Of a stretch of 64,000 nt of DNA, positions 47,769 through 58,284 are shown piece after piece. The stretch comes from Phragmites australis (Eukaryota; Streptophyta; Magnoliopsida; Poales; Poaceae). How positions within the stretch are numbered: the stretch's first letter is position 1; every line of letters begins with the position of its first letter. A model generated the notes under the pieces. It made no database searches, was not told the origin of the DNA, and saw only the letters and a list, made by a program, of their open reading frames with translations. Made by a program: the position numbers and the translations under genes. The stretch is from positions 11,157,001 through 11,221,000 of the forward strand of contig NC_084925.1 of NCBI RefSeq assembly GCF_958298935.1, in the 5' to 3' direction.

Positions 47769-48340
47769 CCATATATGATTTAATTTCTTACGCTCAAATA
47801 ATTGCATGCAACAAATTTCACACGATACACATGCGTAACTATACATACATAACACATATATGACCTCTAATCTAACTCAAAACGTACAAATTTTATAGAT
47901 CAACATCAACATAATCTTAAACCCTAACTATCCTAGAACTACGAATGCAAGCCAAAAACCCTAAAAAAAACTTAGAGGGAATGGAGAAGCTACCTTCCTA
48001 CGACACGTTTCCATGAAATCCCCTTCGAATCGGGCCTGATTGGTGGAGAAATGGGGGTTGGAGCCGCCGCCGAAGAGGGAAGTGTCGCCTGTGCTCGTGC
48101 ACGGCTGGAGGAGGAAGAAGAACTGCAGGAGAAGGGCTAGGACGGCCCCCAGTATGCAGCTGAGTTCCTATTGGCGTGACAGGCGATCGTGTCAACCTCC
48201 ATGGCGAGCCTCAGGCCTGTCACGTCAGCGACGCGTGGCACGTATAGGGGTGGCCGTCCGTGTGGCTCCTTGGCCACGCGTGGCACGGTGCAGGGAAAGT
48301 TACGCCAAATAATCTAGAGTGACCAAAGAAGCTACTTCCT
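47769..48340 (-). repeat. MULE right terminal inverted repeat
   Basis: The inverted partner of 29019-29588, 572 bp, running from CCATATATGATTTAATT at the inner edge to GAAGCTACTTCCT at the outer edge. It carries GGCGTGACAGGCG and TGTCACGTCAG sites. Confidence 0.85.
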
Positions 48341-49861
48341 GGAGCTACTAGCTTGTTTCGCTTAGGGTACAGTGCAAAAGACGTTTTGGTTTCTGCACTT
48401 GACGAGTTGTCCTCTTCCTGTCCTGGCCACCTTTGCAAAGCTCTCGTGAGTCCTTAGAATTCTAAGGATATAATATGGAGTTTTTGCAAAGGGGTGATCC
48501 CATTCCTCTCAGTAATATCTCATGTAAGGGAAGCATAAAAGGTAGTAGATTTTTTTTTTTTTTTTTGCCTTTTGGACCCAGGCGTAGCCCCCAACCCTGT
48601 GCATCCGAGTTCAGGAATGCATTGAACACCACGTCTCCTCCCTCCTCTCCTCTCCTCTAGTGCTCTGCGGCTGCTACCTCCTCTGCAACCCGCGTGTCTG
48701 AACGGTGGTGCGGCAGAGGAGGGACTCCCGTGTTCGACAGCTGACTGCAGGAGAAGAAGCAATGTCAGCTGAGCTCAGCTCATGCATGCGAATTTCTGGC
48801 CTGATAAGATGTGGCATGCATGCGTATGCATTCATGTGCTATTGGCCGCTGCATGCTCTGCCTCACGCTCCTCTGTTTCTTTTCTTGCCTGCTTTCTTTC
48901 CGTTTCGGGCTATTGTTTGCTTCAGTGGCCTATCAGAGGTCTTTGAGTTCCAACGTTACTATTCCTTTTGCTTCTAGGCCTGTACTGCTAATTTGCTAAA
49001 GCTTTCTTCGTAGTTGCACACCAGGCAGGCATTTTGAAGCTGCCATTGGCAAAAAATAGATAAGGACATGGAAATTTGAAGGCCCTATGCTTAATGTAAA
49101 GCTTAGTCTCTCTTAATTTGGAGGTTTGTATATGAGAATTCATGGGGTTGCCCTTCAGGTAACAAGCGAACGTTAAATGGTTTCGTGACTGAATGATATG
49201 GTCGAGGAATTTGTGAAATGGATCAACATCTTGAAGGTACCATTGTAGTTATGGAATATAATGATAAAAAGAGGGTATTTGGGATATCATTGACTTGTTC
49301 TAATCTCCAGTTACCATGCTCTCTACAAAGTACAAACCCAGATAAGTTAGCTGAAGAAAATTGTAAACTAACAAAAATAGAAAAGACAGCAACCTTGCAG
49401 CTGGTCATGCGCCAGAGTGAGATATTGGCGATGTTGTAAATGGTCCATCTTTGAAAGCGTGAATATACTGCTGGGGTAACAAATGCTCGATCTGCAATTT
49501 TTGAGCAAGATGAGAGAGAAGTCAGTGTCAGCATATATTTCATCTCATATGTACAAAACAATTGTGATTGTCTTGCAATTTGACTTTTCAATGTCAGTTC
49601 CATTTTTCTTAATTTCAAGCCACTTTTGTTCACCCCACTGTCAACTATTTGTAGTCTATAAAAAAACAGAAGAGGTTCAGAAGGTAAATGAAAAAGTTAG
49701 AAATACTCGTCCAATCACCGTCACTGGTAAAAGTTCTGTACGTAGTCCCGCAAATTGGGCAAGTAAAGCTCTTTCAGGTCAGGGCTTTAGCCCACTCCAC
49801 ATGATCAGGGTCCTTATTTTTGTACTCCACAAGCACCTGATGATAATGCTAATTAATATTA
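48341..49861. other. Spacer right of the MULE, with a T-run
   Basis: A run of about 18 T at 48549-48566 precedes G/C-richer sequence to about 48770. It could be the tail of a minus-strand retroposed sequence, but no TSD was found. A minus-strand stretch at 49410-49498 after AAAATTGCAG (IEHLLPQQYIHAFKDGPFTT, stop at 49412-49414) looks like a terminal exon of an unidentified gene. Confidence 0.35.
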
Positions 49862-50300
49862 GAGAACCTTTACAGTACACCATGATACTAGATGGTGGAG
49901 AGTATCATTGTTGTGATCCAACCGTCTATTTTAGTAGGTATTATTGTAATTATCTTGATACCTTTAGGGGTAATTACGTCATTGACTGACCGGACTTCGG
50001 ACCTTCACCACCCATCATCGACCGATCAACGGAGGGTGGAAACCCTAATAAATAAAATGAACATAATAAGTGAAAGCTTATCCGAAGAATAAACTAATAT
50101 TTTGACATTTCCTAATTAAATATATAATTTACAAGTTTATCATGATTTTTTGTTTCCAATCCTACCCTTATGATACTCATGATACTCTTTAATGATACCC
50201 ATAATACTGATGGACGATAGAGTATCATTGGGCCAATCTAAACCACCGAATGAGAAAAATGGACGGCATGCACTCATTTAGGTGTACTGTAAAAGTCCTC
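49862..50300. mobile_element. hAT-type MITE, 439 bp
   Basis: The ends GAGAACCTTTACAGTACACC and GGTGTACTGTAAAAGTCCTC are 20-bp inverted repeats with few mismatches. The flanks TAATATTA (49854-49861) and TAATACTA (50301-50308) form an 8-bp duplication with one difference, the hAT signature. Non-coding. Confidence 0.8.
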
Positions 50301-50535
50301 TAATACTAATCAAATTGAGCCTATACATGCTTAAGTAATCAACTCTGTTACAATTGATCTCTGAATAAATTCAGTCGGGGGTTCTTGTTGTGATGAATGT
50401 CATAGTGTTATGCTAAGTAAGCTGTTAGTTGTTTCGAATCATTAACTCTGATTTGTTTTCACTGTCAAGAACAAGCATGTTTTTTCCCTGAATATTTATG
50501 TTGAGAACAAAAGATAAATTCAAGTGTTGAGTTTT

Positions 50536-52163
50536 CTTTCTCGAAGCCCGTGAGAGAGTTGCGCGTCATTATATTAAGAAGAAAAATAACCCAATTTAAA
50601 AGGGAAACTAGGCTTGAAAATCTCACAGTTGCACGGTTTGTAAAAACCAGCAAACAACCTCGAGACGACAACGATCTCTACTCGAAACAGACTCCTACAC
50701 CAAAAGGCACAATCAGACAAGCAGACAGCTCCAACCCTAACTCAACTCACGCACTAACCAGCCAAACAACTGTGTCTCTCACAACTTGATCGGCGGAGCC
50801 CTGCTCCCATGCCACATCTCTCTCACTCGGCTGACGGAGCGTTGCTCCCATGCTGCACCTCGCTGAGACACAAGCCGACAACGTGTCATTTTGAAGGAGT
50901 GCGCATTAGACCAAGTCGCTGCCAAGAAGCGCCAATCTAGCAAGAAGGGCCATCACGGATCGGGAACGTAGGGGCAACACCTACAAAGAAACAGGCCAAC
51001 ATCGAAGAGAACGGTGACCATTTGAGGTGACACCTTTAAGGAAGGGAGCAACGATGACGCCGTCGTCGCTCGATTGGAGAGCCAATTAGGGTTGTCACCG
51101 AAGGGGTCATAAGGGGGGAGGAGTCGACCCAATGACGCCTTAAGGAAGGAGATGATGACTATAGACACCAACGTCATCGGCACCGGCACGTAGCCAAGCA
51201 AGGCTTTCGCCCATGACTCCTCCGCCCCAAAGACCGCGCAAGATGGCAAAAATCGAGCAAGATCATGCCCGGCCCGACAAACCAGGAAACCACAATGTCG
51301 CACCATCCCAGCACCTCCTCTGAGCCGGAGACCCTGTAGCCCCACTAGGCGCCCCTACGAGGGAGGGGAGAAATCAAGAGCAGCCAAGGCCAAGGATTGG
51401 GTAGGGGAGGAGCAGAGCAGACGCTGGCAGCGAAGCTGAGCCGAGGAGTGGGTGTGACAGAGCTACGAATCGGGGAGGGGGCACAATCGCCAACCGGAGG
51501 TGGCGCCCCAGAGCTCCCCAGCCATAGAGCCCACCAGCACCTCGCCGAGGCAACCGGCCTTGCCATCCGACCGAGAGACGACTAGCTAGGATCGGTGGGT
51601 AGTAGAGGACCAGTGGGCAGCAGAGAAAATAGCGCGGCCGAGCTCCACTCTACAATCACAGCCCACGACAGCACCGCCCGAGCAGATGTCGACGAACAGA
51701 CGCCCACAACCTCCACTAGGACACCGACAACGAGCTAACGGCACCAAAAGCCGTAGGAACCACGCCCCGATGGCAAGCCACCGTCACACACGACGTCCAA
51801 TGGGAAGCACACTCAGGGGCAGTGCCGTCACGACAATGCCGGACCCCAAAGAGCGGATCCATCTCTGCTGGTAACATATTCGTCCCAAGGACACCTGCAT
51901 TCGATCGGCTGGAGACGAGGATGCCTGGATCTACTGGAACGGGAGAATAGTCCGAGGGAGGGGAAGGAGAGTGGCGGGGGAGAGAAGGAACTGCAGTTGC
52001 GACACCCTGGCTTCGGAGTGGTCGCTGGCCGTCGCCGCCGACGTCCACCCGTCGGCGGCAGCGGTCGGATCTAGCTTGCTATGGGGGGTGCTAGGCTAAG
52101 GGTGGAGTCGCCCTCGAGTCGCTAGAGCGGGCGACACGAGGGGGGGGGGGGTCTGCTTTGTCC
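50536..52163 (-). mobile_element. Non-coding LINE-derived retrotransposon, family member 2
   Basis: On the minus strand it ends CTTCTTAATATAATGACGCG then GGGCTTCGAGAAAG, and is flanked by a perfect 15-bp TSD CAAGTGTTGAGTTTT (50521-50535 and 52164-52178). Its 5' part (minus: CTCTAGCGACTCGAGGGCGA, then GCAAGCTAGATCC) matches the element at 12550-14062, as does its 3' end. G/C-rich, 1.6 kb, with no protein domain in any frame. A C-run marks its 5' terminus (52140-52151 on the plus strand is G). It lies immediately downstream of the CAP gene fragment. Confidence 0.82.
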
Positions 52164-52333
52164 CAAGTGTTGAGTTTTTATTGTACTGTTTAAGAATCTT
52201 TGGCCTATAACTTTGTTTCTGATATGGACTGATTCATCTCCTGCTTATCTGAGGTCCGGTACTGCTATACTGAAAGTCTGAAAGCATGTCTGTAACTATT
52301 ATACTTCAAGAGTTCTCAACTGGAGTAACATAC

Positions 52334-52681
52334 CTTATTTTGCTGTAGAACTCTGCCATTTGCCAACTCTCTTCTACATGAGCAATTGGAAGAGGCATAC
52401 CTGAAGAGAGATCGACAAACTAGTTAGTCCCCAACTTTAACATGCATGAGCAACTGAAATGTATTGGCATTGTTAATACCCCTACCACATGAACCTATCA
52501 AAAGTGGAACTTGGTACTAACCGCAACCTTTGCCCGTGTAACCAATACAAGCCAAAGTGGCCAGGCTACCGGCTGCTGCTTTCAGATGGTTGGTATTGTT
52601 CGATCTCATCCCCTCAGTCAATGCAGTGGCTTCCAAGATCCTTTTGTTCAGAGGTCGCATGAACGCTGCCATGGGCTCCAT
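52334..52681 (-). pseudogene. Cyclase-associated protein (CAP) gene fragment, two exons
   Basis: Exon A is about 52522-52681 (MRPLNKRILEATALTEG, NNTNHLKAAAGSLATLACIG, YTGKGC). It is joined in phase through a GT-AG intron (donor at 52521, acceptor before 52400) to exon B at 52334-52400 (MPLPIAHVEESWQMAEFYSK), which has its own GTATGT donor. The sequence is the helical N-terminal CAP domain, whose plant members share the words TALTEG, NHLKAA, YTGK-CGM and HVEESWQMAEFY. CAP recycles actin monomers with cofilin. The rest of the gene (N-terminus, WH2, beta domain) was not found, so this is a fragment. A minus-strand stretch at 52856-53071 may be another piece of unknown origin. The Helitron helicase lies just upstream. 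Confidence 0.75.
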
Positions 52682-53589
52682 CGTTGGTTTGTACCAAATT
52701 GATTACACACATATACGAGAACAATCGAATGATTGATCAGTTCAACGATAGATGACACCAGACACTGTACTGTCCCATTGGCTGAAATCTCCTCCTAGCT
52801 GACACCAGCCGCTTGCCGAATGCTACACTATGTATACTAAACGGCAAACCAACCTTCAATCAAGAAAGCAAGTTGAACAAAACTCGAGAGTTGATAGCAT
52901 CAAATGGACACAATCCATAGCTGATTTGGCACTGGTCGTCAGGTAAGGCTCCATCGATGGGAGCTGGTTAGCAAGATTATTTGATATTGATGTGTCAGCC
53001 ATCTCCCATGCTCTCGCCAAGTTCAGGAGCAGAGGCACCAACTTCTTGGCCACACTATATCTCAGCAACAAAATGGTTATAAGAGCTTTGTAAGTGTGGT
53101 TGCACAGAAACCTTCAGCACATCCAATTGCTGAATTATTAGTACCCACCTCATCAAGAACTGGCTGGCCCATTGGAGAGATCAAATTCCACATCATTGAG
53201 CTTCACCGATACCACACTGACTGCAACTGATACAGACATTCCATGGCAATCACCGCTGATGGCTATAAGTATATATTTTTTTAAAAGTGTTTATAGAGCG
53301 TTATGTACTAAGCAAAAAAGAACACAACACTATGCGTGGGGTTTTGGTGCTGATAATTTCAGAATGTCATCAACATCAGCAATCTCTAGTGCATAGACCA
53401 ACAAAACTACCAGTCAAGAGAGTTTCTCCCACAAAGTATTGTAGTCATCTGGATGAGTCTTTTTCTTATTCTTCTTCTCTCTCTATTTTAATGCCTATAC
53501 ATATTTTAAAACTTCTTTTATACAATATTTCGTGTTTCATGTCCACATGTTCCATCGTCATTTTCAATGAGTATTTTTAATCCATTTTT

Positions 53590-54900
53590 TTAGCTCACAC
53601 GGCTAACCGCAACGTATAATTGGCCATGTGTAAAGACCAGTTTTTTCAGATATATACCTATATTAGATAATGTTTGTCCTTGACTTTTATTAATAGTCAT
53701 TGCATAGCAGACTTTAATAGGAAATTGACGACATTTTAGCACAAATGGCCATTTGTAACCTGTTGTTGTCAAATTTATTCGTTGTATGTAAATTTTTGTT
53801 CCAATATTCATAACAGTTATAATTGTAGCTTCAATTACATTATCTTCAAGTTTAGTAAGAAATAATCGTGTACCATTGCATAGGCCTATACTTTGATTTA
53901 AATTACGTAGAAGCATAATTGGAACTCCAGTTTTTAAAGCCAGCTTGTGTAGAGGAAAATTATTTATGTTTACCATATGTAGATATTCAAAAGGATATAA
54001 AACATCTATATTGCTGCAACAATCAAACGATTTTGAGATACTATCTGCACTTAAATATTCTTTCTCTTCAGTTGGTATGAGTGTTAATATATAAGAGTTT
54101 ATTTTGTCGACTGTTTCATTAGTTGGAGTTAGCATAGCTCTTTCCTTTAGATAATCAGGATTTGCATATTTTGAATTGAAATCACGATAAATAGTATGAA
54201 CTAATGCTAGTATCTTAGGACCCTCAGTATGTATAACAAGGTCTGAAGGTATAGATATCCATGCTGGTTCTGTATCGTCACCATACTTTTTTGTTGGCAA
54301 TAATCCATCACCTAGATCTAATATCTGTTTGCTAAAATTGTAGAGGTCAGTATAATCATTGTTGTTTGTATTACTTTTTAATCTTATGTTTTTTGTTAGC
54401 TTACATATCTACATATGTTTCCATAAGCTAGATTTGATGATAGTTGTGTTTATTATCTGGGATCTTGTTCCTTTCTCAATTATTGGTAGTATTTGTCTTA
54501 CGTCACCTCCTAATACAATTACTTTTCCCCCGAATGGTATCCCTTTCGCATACAAGTTTGATTGACTAAGTATGTCTCTCAGTGATCTATCAAGTGCTTC
54601 AAAGCATTGTCTATTAGTCATTAGCGCTTCGTCCAATATTATGAGGGATGTTTCTTTTAGTAGTTCAGTAAGTATCATCCCTTGTTTTATATCACAGATT
54701 GATGTTTCATCTATATCCAAAGGTATCTTAAATCTGGAGTGTGTTGTTCTTTCATTTGGTAATAACAATGATGCTACACCTAATGATGCTACTGTTAGTA
54801 CAATCATTTTACGTGCTCATAGATATGAAACAATAGTGTTCCATAGATATATTTTTCATGTCCCACCATAACCTAATACAAAGTAAAATTCTGGTTTTTT
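53590..54900 (-). pseudogene. Helitron helicase domain (PIF1-like), broken
   Basis: The Walker A region near 54870 reads GYGGT, then a stop where the family has G-K-T. Downstream are SLIILDEALMTNRQCFEALD (Walker B, DEAPM in relatives), VIVLGGDVRQILPII, PTNETVDKINSYIL, GVPIMLLRNLNQSIGLCNGT, YAMTINKSQGQTL and GQLYVAVSRVS, the usual C-terminal PIF1 motifs. PIF1-type helicase fused behind Rep is the Helitron transposase; it unwinds DNA during rolling-circle transposition. There are frame breaks near 54310-54410 and 54810. Confidence 0.85.
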
Positions 54901-55068
54901 GTCTAATACATTTGTAACAATGGTATGAAATGCATTTTTTGGTCAGTGTTAAATTTCTGATATAAGATGTTAGCTTCTTCTTCTAATTTATCTATGTCAT
55001 AATCCATTTCTTCTTCTATAAGACGGTATCCATTTATAGATTTATTTTGTATAGTTTTAGCAGGAAGG

Positions 55069-57780
55069 TTATATATGCTCATTTGTACTCCATTTTTTTG
55101 AAAATAAGTGTTCTAGTTCTTGTAGTAATGTATTTTGTAATTCATCGTCGTTTATTGTATGTGGGATAAGATTAAAACATTGTTCTAATTTATGTTTTAT
55201 ATCATCTTCCATTAATCTCCTGTTTTCGTCGAAAAATTCTCTCTCATTCTCTATACCATAGAATAATAATATTGTAACAAATAGATGTCTTAAATGAACT
55301 GATGATGCCCAAGTTGTGGTTTCGTTAAATGTCCAATACCACTCATCATCATTGTTTAGTAAGCCACGGGCTGCACATGCATCTTTATATGTTTTATATA
55401 CAACTCCTTTATATATTCTGATGTCTTCATAGGTTTTAGTTTCTTTAACTATCATTAGTAGCATTCGTAAATAAAATTGTTCTCCTTCTGTAGGTTAACA
55501 TAGTATAATCTTCCTATTTTTATTTCATGTTCACGTTTTGTCCACCTACGATCTTTTTGGTTCCATGTCCATTTTTTGGGAATTCATAGTATCTTAACTC
55601 ACGGGCTTCGTTGTATTTTTTATTTGTTTCAAACTATTCTGTTAACATTGTTTTTTAATTTTTGGATTTTTTGCAATTTTGTTTAGTGGCATATTATGTT
55701 TGAATGTTACAGTGTTCATATAAGGAAGATGTACCGGTAATCTTTCTACAACAGGTTGATGATGATGTATATCATAACCAAATATTCTCCAAGAGCATCT
55801 TGTTCCTATATATATCTACATTCTAAATACTCTTTTATCTCATCAATTTTGTTGTTATCTTCTAAATTTGTATGTAAAATTTCTTTCTTATTTAGAGACT
55901 CGAATACAATTTTTGCAGTATCAGGTCCTTTGTTCACATATTTGAATAAGTATTTTAATATCCTAATTTTGTTGCAGTACTGAGGCATTTATATGAGCTT
56001 GGTATTTTTTTTTATCAAATATAAGGTGTGTGGTACTACCCATGTATTGTCAAGGTTATGATTGTTTCTTGGTATATGTACACCGGTATCACGCCTTTTA
56101 TATATAGTGAACCATTATCATCGAATGTTGTTTCATTTTGAAATTGTTTGGGATATTGTTTAGAACACTTTCCTTTTTTATACATGGGCAAGATAGGTTT
56201 TTGTTACCACAAGGTCCATGCTTCATATGTTCTGCAATTAGCACATATCCAAGTAGGTCTAATTTAGGATCGGGAATTTCAGCTGATATAGACTTGTCTA
56301 TTATTTCACATGTAATTTCAATTTTTGATTTATCTATACATACCAGTATATGTACATGAGGTAAACCTCACTTTTAGAACTCTATTGAGTATAGAAATGC
56401 AGTGATAGGCTCAAATATTTACTTGATCGTATATCGTTTAATAACTTCTAATTTCATATGGAACATATGTACTATTATATCAGATCTATCAGTGGGTTCT
56501 TGTCCATATTCTAAACCTTCTATTATCTCGGATCATTTAGGATTACATGTGAAAGTTATAAATAAGCCTGGTGGTCCATAGACACGACATATAGCTATAC
56601 CATTATGATAATTTTGTATCATGTAATGCCTACAACCTATGTGGCTTGATGGTAGTATTATTTTTTTGCCTATATCATTATCATGTACAAAACCTTTTTC
56701 GACAACATCGACTATACTATGTAGATACTCTACTCTTAGCATATCTTGTTTTTTCTTATAAATTGTAGTCTATCTTCATCTATACAAGCATGTGCATCTA
56801 CTATTATTTGTTTCGATAGTCGTCCATAGCATAGATATGGATTTCATTGGTCTTTTTTATAGTGCATGTGATATCTATAGTAATATTGCATTGTTACCTT
56901 GTTTCGTTCTGGTATTTTTGGTTCTCCTGTACTATTATTATAGTAATAAATACCAAGCTAATAACCTCTTTCTTCATATGGAAATAGAAGAGGATATTGT
57001 AATGCCATAAATGCAGGATGTAATATAGAAATTAGTTGCAATCCTTCGCTTCGACTTTGAACGATAATATCTTTCATAATTTTCTGTAGAGATGCACCCA
57101 ATTATAAGTAGAGCTAACTCGTCACTATTACACATTTCATATTGAATGGAGCCATCTTTGTCGCATCCTATTATCCGAATGCTCACATCTATATTGTTAT
57201 GTTCTTCAAGTAGATCTCTTGCATGTCTAAATTGTTTAACTATTGGGTTGTATTCATCTAACATTTCTATAAGTCCTTTTATAATATCACGGTCTGAATC
57301 TGTAGCATAATGACCTTTTTGTATAGCTCGTATTCTGTTGTTTATTTCATTTTCGGTGTCATCTATGTATAGTTGAGCAAATTGAGGTATATTATTTTTA
57401 TTTGGCAATAAAGATCCTATACAATGGTGTATTTGGTCATTTATACAAAATATGTACAGTCCATAGCTTTCATTAATTTTCTTGTCTATGTTAGCACCCA
57501 TGGATGTAAAAGCAAATAAATTGTTGTATTGTCTGATTTTCTGTAGAAATCTCTTACAGCGGTTATCACTGTTGTAGTCAATTAAGTTTGAAAGAAATTT
57601 TGGAAGTTCTTTAAATAGTGGATTATGTATTTTACCTCCTTTGCAACACAAATTGTAAACGATGTTTGTTCTTCTGGATCTAGACTCGTGTTTAACTCTT
57701 TCTTCATACCAAAATATAGCATCGTAGTTTTGGCATCGGTATTCTAGAGGACTATAATATGATTGATTTTCGTAACTGTT
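55069..57780 (-). pseudogene. Helitron Rep domain (HUH endonuclease), broken
   Basis: It reads left from about 57780: FWYEERVK and CCKGGKI, then LFKELPKFLSNLID, LYIDDTENEINNRI and DGSIQYEMCNSDELALLI. After a frame change comes ALQYPLLFPY, then GCRHYMIQNYHNGIAI and GLFITFTCNPKW (motif 1). The HUH motif is GLPHVHIL at about 56340-56375. The two-Tyr motif is YLFKYVNKG (about 55930-55960). The segment 55069-55464 continues with DEWYWTFNETTTWASSVHLR, the Rep-to-helicase linker. The protein nicks and joins Helitron ends. At least four frame breaks disable it. The ends of the Helitron itself were not found. Confidence 0.85.
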
Positions 57781-58263
57781 TTTTAAATGCTGGATATTGG
57801 AACATACCTTGATTTATATTTAGATTTAATATTTTATTGATTTTGTATTTTTAGTCATTTGTTTCGATTTTGTTTGGCTATATCATTTTCTGTAGATATA
57901 TTACTAAATTCCAAATTTGATCTACTTCTTTTAGTAGTTTTCATTTTTTATAATTAATTTCCTGTAGACAAGCAGTCAAATATTTTGAAAAGAACAGTTG
58001 ATTGTTAGTATCACAGGTAAGCACAAAAAATAAACATTTTAAATGTAGATAGACAAGACTAATACTTACATATATTATCTCTATCATTATATAGTTAATA
58101 AAATTGCTATTGTAACCTCTTATTTCAATACTTTCAATACCTGACCAAGTTTTGTTTCTTTTGACATGGTATAAGATTTTGTAAACTCACTAATCAAATT
58201 TTATCATTGGATGTTTCAGCTATATCTGTCTAGCAATGATGGATAAAATATTTTATTACGTAC
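57781..58263. other. A/T-rich leader upstream of the Helitron Rep gene
   Basis: Non-coding; possibly the Helitron 5' region. No terminal TC motif could be assigned. Confidence 0.4.
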
Positions 58264-58284
58264 AAAAGTTTGTACCTCAGTTGT

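Larger units (their letters stand above)
29019..48340. mobile_element. Mutator-like element (MULE) with 570-bp TIRs and three genes
   Basis: The outer ends are AGGAAGTAGCTCCTTTG on the left and the inverse of AGGAAGTAGCTTCTTTGG on the right. The arms 29019-29588 and 47769-48340 are inverted copies over their whole length. Inside lie a MuDR/MULE-type transposase (-), a plant-mobile-domain gene (-) and a GRF-zinc-finger gene (+). Without the two later retroelement insertions the core is about 9.5 kb. The expected 9-bp TSD is not visible in the flanks (AAAATTTT left, GGAGCTACT right), so an end may have been rearranged. All three genes carry stops. Confidence 0.85.

Noticed and set aside
49483..49989. 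168-codon plus-strand open frame
   Set aside because: It runs into the hAT MITE at 49862 and its sequence has no recognisable motif; the minus strand looks more exon-like.
51345..52048. Open frames at 51.3-52.0 kb as host genes
   Set aside because: They are in the G/C-rich 5' half of the non-coding LINE-derived element on the minus strand.
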